From NCBI RefSeq assembly GCF_015354405.1, contig NZ_JADKYP010000012.1:82597-146596 (forward strand): DNA of 64,000 bases. Reading direction: 5' to 3'. This DNA is from Nocardia sp. BSTN01. Lineage in GTDB: Bacteria; Actinomycetota; Actinomycetes; Mycobacteriales; Mycobacteriaceae. Positions within the stretch are counted from its first letter, which is position 1. The number at the start of each line of letters is the position of its first letter. Positions 53,541 through 61,012 of the stretch are shown here, in pieces. Both the position numbers and the translations under genes were made by a program. Below the pieces are notes generated by a model, which saw nothing but the letters and a program-made list of their open reading frames with translations, was not told where the DNA came from and ran no database searches.

Positions 53541-55295
53541 ATGTGGCAGTCCGGCCCGATAGCGGTCGGCGTCGAGGCGTTTGAACGGCTCGAGTTCGGG
53601 CGGTGCGTACAAGGGGAACACCGCCGCCCGCGGCGACAAGTCACCGGCCGCGTCCAGCACCGCGTTGGCCGCCTTGCGTCCCGCCTCGCAGGCGCCCTCC
53701 ATGGTCGCCAGATCGATGCCGGTGCGCACGTGATCGCCGCAGAAGAACACGTTGCCGATCGCCGAATGCGCCTCCGGCCGGTGGTCCCAGGAGCCGACGG
53801 TGTTCACCAGCAGCGGAGTGTCGTTGCGGTTGCCGCCCTCGTCGAAATGCACACCCGGATCGACGAACCACGAGTGCAGGTCGTCGTCGCGCAACCAGCC
53901 GGTGCCGGTATTGAGCCAGCGTTTGAGCTGCGCCCACACCTCTTGCACCACTTCGTCTTTCGAGCACTGCTTGGCCGGTTTGCCGTACAGGATGCCGGGG
54001 GTGTCCCAGTCCGACACGTCCGCGGACAGGCATTCCACCACCGTGCCGTCGCCGTAGCGGGCCGCGAAATCGCCGCGCCACATCGGCGCCTGGCGCAGTG
54101 CGGTGATCGCCCACGGCGAGCCGAGTGCCGCGATATGGCCTTCCGGCACGCCGGTGGGCTGCCGCAGGTAGAACTGCACGCCGACCATCCAGTCCAGTAC
54201 CAGTTCCCGCAGTCCGGCCAGCGCCGGGTCCGCGGCGAGGATGTCGTCGTCGAGGATGGTGGCCGCGCGGTCGGCCGGCATCGCGCACACGTACCAATCC
54301 GCCTGTACCGCATGCCCGCTCACGTTCGCGCCGCTGATCCGGTCGCCCGACAGGCGCAGGCTCGTCAGGCCCGCGCCGGTGACGAACCGGACGCCCTGTC
54401 CGGACAGATGTGCTACCCACGGATCGATCCACGCCTCGTTGGTGGGGCCGTTCAGGATTCGATCCACCCCGCCGCGATATTGCGGCGCGATGCCGGCGCC
54501 CGCGAAAACCAATGCCTCCCCGATGGTTCCGATGGTGCGCGCGGAGCTGGTCTCCGATTTCGCGGCCACCGTGATCCGGGTCAGCGCCCGCGCGAGGTAA
54601 TCCCGGTAGGCCTGCGACTTCCCGGCGGCTCCGACGGCGTCCATCCACGATCGGTACTCCCATTCGCCGAAGCGGCGTTCGGGGGAGCTGGTGAACCACA
54701 TCATCATCCGGTCGCCGAAGAACGCCAGTTCCTGCGGCGGCAGTTGCGGGATGAAGCCGAATCCGGCGACGAGTGAATTGCGGATCCGATCGGGATTCAG
54801 TTCGCGCAGTCCGGCGATCTCGGTCGGCACCGTCACCGGCGGCAGATCCGGGAATCCGGCGACGGTGGACTCCACCCGGATCAGATTCCCCGCCACGCCG
54901 TTCGTGTTGCCGGGGAACGGGATTCGCGCCATCGTGTCCGGGACGTGCTGGTAGCAGCCCGGGAAGAACCGGAAGCCGTGTTCGCCCGGCAGGTCCGCGC
55001 GCCCGCCCGCGCCGGTGCCGGGCACGCTCATACTGCGTGCCTTGCCGCCGAGGGCGGTCGGCTCGTACACCGTGACCGCATAGCCGCGTTCGGCCAGTTC
55101 GTGCGCCGCGGTCAAACCGGATACGCCGCCCCCGAACACCGCCACCGTGCGTCCCGGGGCTGCCTGGCGGCGTATCGGATTCGCGCGCGCGGCCGTGGCC
55201 CACGCGCCGCTCGTCGCGAGGGCCGCGCCCGCTACCGCCGCCCCGCGCAGCAACTGCCGCCTGCCGAATCCACCCGCATCGTCGCGACCGGTCAT
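53526..55295 (-). CDS. Tat-exported FAD-dependent amine-oxidase/phytoene-dehydrogenase-type oxidoreductase
   Basis: The protein has 589 residues from ATG 55295 with GAGGAG 5 bases upstream. The twin-arginine signal GRRQLLRGAAVAGAALATSG is followed by the FAD-binding GGGVSGLTAAHELAERGYAVTVYE and a C-terminal FAD motif (GNVFFCGDHVRTGIDLATMEGACEAGRKAA). The middle part holds GEHGFRFFPGCYQHVPDTM, as in the hydroxysqualene-dehydroxylase/phytoene-desaturase group. It is exported in folded form, so it acts on an extracytoplasmic lipid or terpenoid; the substrate is unknown. Confidence 0.9.
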   Translation of the reverse strand: MTGRDDAGGFGRRQLLRGAAVAGAALATSGAWATAARANPIRRQAAPGRTVAVFGGGVSGLTAAHELAERGYAVTVYEPTALGGKARSMSVPGTGAGGRADLPGEHGFRFFPGCYQHVPDTMARIPFPGNTNGVAGNLIRVESTVAGFPDLPPVTVPTEIAGLRELNPDRIRNSLVAGFGFIPQLPPQELAFFGDRMMMWFTSSPERRFGEWEYRSWMDAVGAAGKSQAYRDYLARALTRITVAAKSETSSARTIGTIGEALVFAGAGIAPQYRGGVDRILNGPTNEAWIDPWVAHLSGQGVRFVTGAGLTSLRLSGDRISGANVSGHAVQADWYVCAMPADRAATILDDDILAADPALAGLRELVLDWMVGVQFYLRQPTGVPEGHIAALGSPWAITALRQAPMWRGDFAARYGDGTVVECLSADVSDWDTPGILYGKPAKQCSKDEVVQEVWAQLKRWLNTGTGWLRDDDLHSWFVDPGVHFDEGGNRNDTPLLVNTVGSWDHRPEAHSAIGNVFFCGDHVRTGIDLATMEGACEAGRKAANAVLDAAGDLSPRAAVFPLYAPPELEPFKRLDADRYRAGLPHLLDL

Positions 55296-55419
55296 GTCCA
55301 CTCCTCGAATCAGCGAGCGGGACCGGCCCTGCGTCGATCCCGAAGCCCGAATTGCTGTGCCTACGAAGTCGTTTCACCGAAGCTCGGCAGTATCGAGGGC
55401 CCGCAGGCCGGCCCGCCCC

Positions 55420-56877
55420 TCATTTCGGCGCTGCCGCCGGCCACCGCGGCCACGCCGAACTCCACCGCGCCGCCTGCCGTTCCCGCCAGTCCTGCGCGCT
55501 GTCGCACACCTCGCGAATCACGGTGTCCACCACCGCGGTCGCCGGCGCGTGCGCCAGTGCCTGCAGCGCGAATTTCGCCGCCCGTGCCGGGGTGAGCAGT
55601 TCGTCAGGGGTCCGTGCCCGGGTCATCACATCCAGCGCGAGGCCCGCCAGGTTCGGGTCGGCCGCACCGGCGCGGTACAGCTGCACCTCGAGCGGTGACA
55701 TCTCGGTGCCGCGAGCGAGCCGGTTGGTCCACTGGTAGATGGGCAGGCAGTCCTGTTCGCGCCGGTGTTCCCATCGGGTCAGTGCCCGGTCCAGCGCGGC
55801 CGCGTCGTCGAGTACCGGGGCGGCGTATTCGCCGAGCAACCGTCCGTAGCGCATCGCATCGCGCATGCCCTGTGCGGTGACCGGATCCTTGAAATGGCCG
55901 GCGTCGCCGGGCAGTGCCCAGCCCGGGCCGCTGGAGCGGCGGAAGTAGGAGACGATGCCGGTGGCCGAGCGCACCCGGCCGATCGGTTCGCAATCGGCCA
56001 GTCGCGCGGCGAGTTCCGGGATCGCGGCCACCATGTCGCGGTAGCGCTGCTCGGTCTGCCCGGCGGTGCGCGGACCGTGGGCGACCGGCGGCTGGATCAG
56101 CGACAGCACCGCACCGTCCTCGCACGGGAAGGCGGTTCCCAGAAGTTCCCCGGCCCGCCACTGTGCCGCCGTCGACCGCCATTCCGGGCGGCCGTCGCGC
56201 CAGTACGCGAAGTAGCACGCCCGCCCGCTGGGCTTGCTGCGGTACGGGTCCAGGGCACCGGTCAGCCGCGCCACGGTGGAGCGGCGCCCGTCCGCGCCGA
56301 CCACCAGCCGGGCCCGGATCTCGTGGGTGGTGCCCGCGCGATCGACCGCGCGTACCCCGGCGACCCGGCCACCGTCGCGGAGGAGTTCGGTGACGCGCAT
56401 CGATTCGTGGACGGTCGCCCCGGCCGCGCGTGCCGTGGAGACCAGGGCCGCGTCGAATCCGGTGCGCCGCACGCACATCGCGTAGTCGATGCCGTCCACG
56501 GCGGTGAACGGCGCCCGCACCACCTGGCCCGCGCCCGCGGCGAACGCGATTCGCAACCGGGGCGCACCGAGCGCCAGCACCCGCTCCAATCCGCCCAGTG
56601 CCGCCACCTCGGCGAGGCCGGCCGGCCACAGCAGGTGTGTCGAGAGGGTGTCGGAGGGGAATCGGGCCGAGTCCACGACGACGACGCGTCGCCCCGCACG
56701 GGTGAAGGCGATGGCCGCGGCCGAACCCGCGCAGCGCGCTCCGACGATCACGACATCTGCGAATTCGTCTGGTGAACAAGACAGTTCGATGGTGGCGTCC
56801 TGCGACGGAACTTCGCGAACGGTCGCGCGAGGGCTCGATTCGGTCGGCGAGCTGTCGGCAGGATCGTCGGTAGGCAT
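55420..56877 (-). CDS. FAD-dependent monooxygenase/geranylgeranyl-reductase-like protein
   Basis: The protein has 485 residues from ATG 56877, with GGCGGAG at the right distance; ATG 56898 would fall inside the operator-like repeats. After an N-terminal tail of about 38 residues comes ADVVIVGARCAGSAAAIAFTRAGRRVVVVD (FAD GxGxxG-type). The second FAD motif is VVGADGRRSTVARLTGA, and GDAGHFKDPVTAQGM contacts the FAD ribose. The substrate is not evident. It lies 124 bases upstream of the other FAD gene on the same strand. Confidence 0.9.
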   Translation of the reverse strand: MPTDDPADSSPTESSPRATVREVPSQDATIELSCSPDEFADVVIVGARCAGSAAAIAFTRAGRRVVVVDSARFPSDTLSTHLLWPAGLAEVAALGGLERVLALGAPRLRIAFAAGAGQVVRAPFTAVDGIDYAMCVRRTGFDAALVSTARAAGATVHESMRVTELLRDGGRVAGVRAVDRAGTTHEIRARLVVGADGRRSTVARLTGALDPYRSKPSGRACYFAYWRDGRPEWRSTAAQWRAGELLGTAFPCEDGAVLSLIQPPVAHGPRTAGQTEQRYRDMVAAIPELAARLADCEPIGRVRSATGIVSYFRRSSGPGWALPGDAGHFKDPVTAQGMRDAMRYGRLLGEYAAPVLDDAAALDRALTRWEHRREQDCLPIYQWTNRLARGTEMSPLEVQLYRAGAADPNLAGLALDVMTRARTPDELLTPARAAKFALQALAHAPATAVVDTVIREVCDSAQDWRERQAARWSSAWPRWPAAAPK

Positions 56878-56895
56878 CGGCTCCGCCTTCCGGGT

Positions 56896-56918
56896 CACTA
56901 TGTTCGGACACTATGTCC
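56896..56918. promoter_or_regulatory. Operator-like repeats upstream of the FAD monooxygenase
   Basis: CACTATGT occurs twice (56896-56903 and 56909-56916), 13 bases apart, and the second copy is part of a perfect palindrome GGACA-CTA-TGTCC (56906-56918). It lies 19-41 bases before the start codon, a normal repressor position. No dedicated regulator is adjacent. Confidence 0.55.
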
Positions 56919-56949
56919 TAATGAGAGAATGAAGTGACTCCTGTCACAT

Positions 56950-56955
56950 TGTCAA
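56950..56955 (-). promoter_or_regulatory. Possible -35 box (TTGACA) for the FAD monooxygenase gene
   Basis: A consensus TTGACA on the minus strand lies upstream of the repeats at 56896-56918. A -10 box at 17-18 bases is weak (TCATTC or CATTCT), so this is a tentative call. Confidence 0.35.
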
Positions 56956-57112
56956 TATGTTTGGCGCGATTCTTCGCGGCAATTACCGACGCCTGAGCCG
57001 CCCGGGCCCGCTGAGACGCCGGATCACGCACCTGATCCGATCGCATCCGCGATGATCACCGGAAGGCGTGGCCACCCGGCCCGATCGGAAACGACCGTGA
57101 TGAGGTACCGCG

Positions 57113-58465
57113 ATGGTGTTGATGTCACCCCTGGACTCGGCATTCCTGCTGCTGGAATCGCGCGAACATCCCATGCATGTCGGCGGGCTCTCACTGTTCC
57201 GTCCCCCGGGGACTCGGCCGCGGTCGGCGCGGCAGTTGTACGAGGAATTGGTCGCGGGCAGCGGTCAACTCACCTCGGTGTTCCGGCGTCGGCCCGCGCG
57301 GTCGCTGGCGAGTTTCTCCGCGCTGCAGTGGGATCTCGACGACGAGGTCGATATCGACTACCACGTCCGGCTGCTCTCGCTGCCCACGCCCGGGCGGGTG
57401 CGTGAACTGCTGGAACTGGTGTCGATGCTGCACGGATCGCTGCTGGACCGCCATCGCCCGCTGTGGGAGGTCTACATCATCGACGGTCTCGCCGACGGCC
57501 GGATCGCGTTGTACACCAAGACACATCACGCGCTGATGGACGGTGTGTCCGCGGTCCGCACCTGGCAGCGGGTCCTCTCGGCCGACCCCGCCGCCCGCGA
57601 CTGTGTGCCGCCGTGGCGCGCTCCCGGCCGCCGCGCGAAGGCCGCCCCACACACGTTGTTGCGCCGTTCGGCCGATGTGGTGCGCGCGGTCGGCCGCATC
57701 GGCACCGCCGTACCCGAATTGCTCTCGGGCGCTTACGAAATCGCGCGTGACTATCCCGAGCCGCACCCGTTCCGGGCACCGCACACGATGTTCAATGTCG
57801 CCATCACCGGTGCCCGGCGATTCGCGGCGCAGTCGTGGCCGCTGCCGCGGTTGCGCGCGGTCGGGGCGCGCACGGGGACGACCGTGAACGACGTGGTGCT
57901 GGCGATGTGCGCGGGCGCGTTGCGGCGGTATCTGCTCGCCGAACAGGCGCTGCCGGCCGAGCCGTTGATCGCGATGGTGCCGGTCTCGCTGCGCGGGACG
58001 GCCGAAACCACTGCGGGAGAGGGGAACTCGGTGGGTGCGGCATTGTGCGACCTGGCCACCGACGAATCCGACCCGGCCGAGCGACTCGCCCGCATCCACT
58101 CCTCGATGGCGCGGACCAAGAACACCATGTCGCGGCTGACACCGCTGCAGATCCTGGGGTTGTCGGCGGTCAATGTGGCGGGGCTGGCAACCGCGGCGCT
58201 ACCGGTCCGCTTGCCGGCCGCCGCGCCGCCGTTCAACATCGTCATCTCCAACGTCCCCGGCGCCACCGAACCCCGGTACTGGAACGGCCTGCGTCTGGAA
58301 GCCGTCTATCCGGCGTCGATTCCCCTCGACGGGCAAGCGGTCAACATCACGACGATCAGTTCCGGCGGTGCCATGCATTTCGGCATCGTCGGGTGCCGCC
58401 GCAGTGTGCCGCACCTGCAACGGCTGCTGACCGGACTCGACGAATCCCTCACCGAACTGGAGTAG
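57113..58465 (+). CDS. Wax ester synthase/diacylglycerol acyltransferase (WS/DGAT)
   Basis: The protein has 450 residues of the actinobacterial WS/DGAT family. It begins SPLDSAFLLLESREHPMHVGGL, has the catalytic HHxxxDG (KTHHALMDGVSAV), then VNDVVLAMCAGALRRYL and the C-terminal NIVISNVPG motif. It esterifies acyl-CoA with diacylglycerol or fatty alcohol, building the triacylglycerol stores typical of Nocardia, Rhodococcus and Mycobacterium; the exact acceptor is unknown. ATG 57113. It is divergent from the FAD monooxygenase gene. Confidence 0.96.
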   Translation: MVLMSPLDSAFLLLESREHPMHVGGLSLFRPPGTRPRSARQLYEELVAGSGQLTSVFRRRPARSLASFSALQWDLDDEVDIDYHVRLLSLPTPGRVRELLELVSMLHGSLLDRHRPLWEVYIIDGLADGRIALYTKTHHALMDGVSAVRTWQRVLSADPAARDCVPPWRAPGRRAKAAPHTLLRRSADVVRAVGRIGTAVPELLSGAYEIARDYPEPHPFRAPHTMFNVAITGARRFAAQSWPLPRLRAVGARTGTTVNDVVLAMCAGALRRYLLAEQALPAEPLIAMVPVSLRGTAETTAGEGNSVGAALCDLATDESDPAERLARIHSSMARTKNTMSRLTPLQILGLSAVNVAGLATAALPVRLPAAAPPFNIVISNVPGATEPRYWNGLRLEAVYPASIPLDGQAVNITTISSGGAMHFGIVGCRRSVPHLQRLLTGLDESLTELE

Positions 58466-58756
58466 CTCGGCTGTGCGCGGCAACCTGACGCGACTCGATG
58501 GTCGGTCGCTCGATGATCGGGCGATGCGGGCGGTTTCGATGAGGGCGTCGGTGGCGGCGGCGAGAATCCGTCGCGCCCGCGGAAAGTCCTGCAACTGCCC
58601 GCCGAGCAGATCGATGACGGGAAACAGCGATGCCGCGGGCACGCACGCGCGCTCAGCACGCCCGCGGCCCAGGTGACGAAGGCGGTGACGGCAGGCGGGT
58701 TGGCAGCGACGACGACAGCAACACGGCACCGGGGCCAGTGTTGTGCAGATGCGCGA

Positions 58757-59236
58757 TCAGGTGGCGCGTGGGCACCTGGGCATCCCGGAAATCGGGGATT
58801 CGGCGGTGAGCGAGACCACGAATTCGACTGTCGTGCCGTCGGTGCCCGAGATGACCCGGGTGCCGGGCATGAGGGCGTTCATCATCGGCAGACCGCGCCC
58901 GCGATCGACCGCCTCGTCCGCTCGCGGCGCGCGCCACGTCCCGCCGTCGGAGACGGTGATACGGATCGAATGCGCGACCGCGGCGTGCAGCACGACGGTC
59001 CGGCCGTCACCGCGATGCCCGCGCTCGACCGAATTCGAACAGGCCTCGTTGACGGCCAGCAGGAGATCGTACGCGCGATCCGGTCCGAGGCTCGTACCCG
59101 CCAGCCAGGCCCGCAGCAGAGCCCGCACCCCGAGCAGTTCCTCGGACCGGGCCCGGAATTCGATGCGCAGGTCCTCGAGTGACCGCTGTCCGCTGTTCGT
59201 CGCGGCCTTGTGATCTCCGCTTTCGGGGTGACGCAT
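58757..59236 (-). CDS. RsbW-like anti-sigma factor (HATPase domain)
   Basis: The protein has 159 residues. The GHKL ATPase fold reads VNEACSNSVERGHRG (N box), ITVSDGGTW (G1) and DRGRGLPMMNALMPG (G2). RsbW/SpoIIAB-like proteins hold sigma-B/F-type factors and phosphorylate their STAS partner. ATG 59236 follows the STAS gene stop by only 6 bases, so they are an operon. No sigma factor gene lies in the window. Confidence 0.9.
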   Translation of the reverse strand: MRHPESGDHKAATNSGQRSLEDLRIEFRARSEELLGVRALLRAWLAGTSLGPDRAYDLLLAVNEACSNSVERGHRGDGRTVVLHAAVAHSIRITVSDGGTWRAPRADEAVDRGRGLPMMNALMPGTRVISGTDGTTVEFVVSLTAESPISGMPRCPRAT

Positions 59237-59242
59237 CCGATA

Positions 59243-59602
59243 TCAGCCGTTCGTGTGGGTGACAGCGCTCGCGACGGCGGCATCGACGTCGTCGAAGAGT
59301 GCGAATACCGTCGACAAGCCGGTGACCTCCACCACGCGCCGCACCGGTCGCGGCGCCACCACCAGCACCCGGCCTGCCTGTCGCAGGGCGCGTACCAGCA
59401 CATTCATTCCCGAGGAGTCGAAGAACTCCACACCGGACAGATCCACGATCAGCTGATCCGGTTGACGAGTCACAGCCTGCTGGACAGCCGTATCCAGCCG
59501 CGGCGCGGTATGCGAATCGACCTCACCGGTCGCGACCACCACCACGAAACCACCGACCGAGATCACCTCGGCGGTGCAGCCGCTGTGGCCTTCGTATCCC
59601 AC
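59243..59602 (-). CDS. STAS-domain anti-anti-sigma factor
   Basis: The protein has 119 residues from GTG 59602 with AAGGGTG upstream. A single STAS domain has the phosphorylatable Ser in VEFFDSSGMNVLVRAL, preceded by VVVVATGEVDSHTAPRLDTAV. It would free a sigma factor by binding the anti-sigma kinase encoded directly downstream. The upstream inputs (PP2C phosphatases or sensors) are not in view. Confidence 0.92.
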   Translation of the reverse strand: MGYEGHSGCTAEVISVGGFVVVVATGEVDSHTAPRLDTAVQQAVTRQPDQLIVDLSGVEFFDSSGMNVLVRALRQAGRVLVVAPRPVRRVVEVTGLSTVFALFDDVDAAVASAVTHTNG

Positions 59603-59896
59603 GTGTTCACCCTTCCCTACACTCCCGGCACCCACATCCAGCCCTCACGAGTATGAATCGCGACGGCGGTACGGATGTGTGCAGGCACATCTGCGCAGGA
59701 CGAACACCGCGATACTCGGCATAGTTCGCGGTGCCACGCGCGGCTGTGGTCTCAACCTCGCAAGATCACCGAGTGTAACGGCCGCTGCGCCTCACCGGGA
59801 CACGCGTCGGGCGGTGCACGCCGAATCCGACGTGTCGCCGACATGTCCCGGCCGCCGCGTGGTTATATCGCGCGACGACGTTCACGGAGGTGTTCG

Positions 59897-60283
59897 GTGA
59901 CGACAGCAGGTCTCATCCTCGCGTGCCTCGCGGCCGCGATCCACATCTACATCTTCTATCTCGAATCGGTGGCGTGGACGAAGCCGAAGACGCGGGCCAT
60001 CTTCGGGCTGTCGTCAGCCGCCGAGGCGGAAACGACCAGACCGCTGGCCTTCAACCAGGGTTTCTACAATCTGTTCCTGGCCGTCTGCGTGATCGCCGGC
60101 ACCGTCTTCTTCGCGGTGGGAGAGAAGACGATCGGCGCCACCCTGGTGTTCACCGGCGCCGGCTCGATGATCGCCGCGGGCCTGGTCCTGCTTCTGTCCA
60201 GCCCAGACAAGGCGAGCGCGGCCCTCAAACAACTGGTGCCGCCGCTCCTCGGCGTAATCGTTCTCGCGATCGGCCTGGCCTGA
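59897..60283 (+). CDS. DUF1304-family membrane protein
   Basis: The protein has 128 residues from GTG 59897 with ACGGAGG 6 bases upstream. Four membrane helices are seen; the family stretch IHIYIFYLESVAWTKPKTRAIFGLS and RPLAFNQGFYNLFLAVC is diagnostic. The function is unknown. It is monocistronic as far as can be seen. Confidence 0.92.
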   Translation: MTTAGLILACLAAAIHIYIFYLESVAWTKPKTRAIFGLSSAAEAETTRPLAFNQGFYNLFLAVCVIAGTVFFAVGEKTIGATLVFTGAGSMIAAGLVLLLSSPDKASAALKQLVPPLLGVIVLAIGLA

Positions 60284-60526
60284 CGCGTCCCGCCCCGGAT
60301 CAGTCGGTGGCGCCTGTGGCGGAGATGCGCTCAGCGCCTGCCCGAACTATCCGCCACTTGCCCGCCGACCCCGGCCCGCCGCGGCAGCAGTCGTCGGCCG
60401 ACGTCCGATACATGGGCGAAGTTTCCGTTGACCCTGTTTTTCGTTAGCGACGGCCGAGTCTGGGTAGGCCGAGGTGGACGTTCCCGGCTACCGCCGCCGC
60501 TTGCGACGGCCGGATCGGTAGCGACC

Positions 60527-60925
60527 ATGACCGGCTCGCAGTGGTACCAGCGGCTGGACAAGCCACCTTCCAGCCACCGCCTGCGATCTTCCCGGTCGTG
60601 TGGACAGCCCTCTACGTCGATATCGCCGCGACGACCGCCCGGGCGCTCACCCACGCCGAGCCGAGCCGGAACCGGGCACTCCGCAACGCGCTGCTGCTCA
60701 ACCTGACCCTCAACGCGAGTTGGAGCGGGGTCTTCTTCCGCGCACACCGCCTCGGCGCCTGCCACCGCCGTGGCGGCCGCCCTGACGGCGAGCAGCGCCG
60801 ATCTCACCCGCCGCACGGTCGGGGTAGACCACGGCGGCTACCTGCTCGTCGCCTATCCGGTGTGGTGCGGCTTCGCTACCGTACTGAGCGGTGCACTCTG
60901 GCACCGAAACGCAGTGCGGTCGTGA
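60527..60925 (+). pseudogene. tspO: tspO/MBR-family pseudogene with two frameshifts
   Basis: The pieces of a TspO (tryptophan-rich sensory protein) lie in order but in three stretches of frame. SVATMTGSQWYQRLDKP ends near 60568. FQPPPAIFPVVWTALYVDIA..NLTLNASWSGVFFRAHRL then runs to about 60750. PATAVAAALTASSADLTRRT..GGYLLVAYPVWCGFATVLSGALWHRN ends at the stop 60923-60925. The first break fits loss of one base, the second a +1 or -2 change. The first membrane helix upstream of 60527 is also not recoverable. The gene is broken unless both breaks are sequencing errors. Confidence 0.88.
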
Positions 60926-61012
60926 ATAATCGGCCCGCCGACGTTCCCGCCGTCACAGTCCGGAGAACTTCCGCGCGCGTCCCGAGTATCGAACTTTCGG
61001 GGGATCCGGGCG

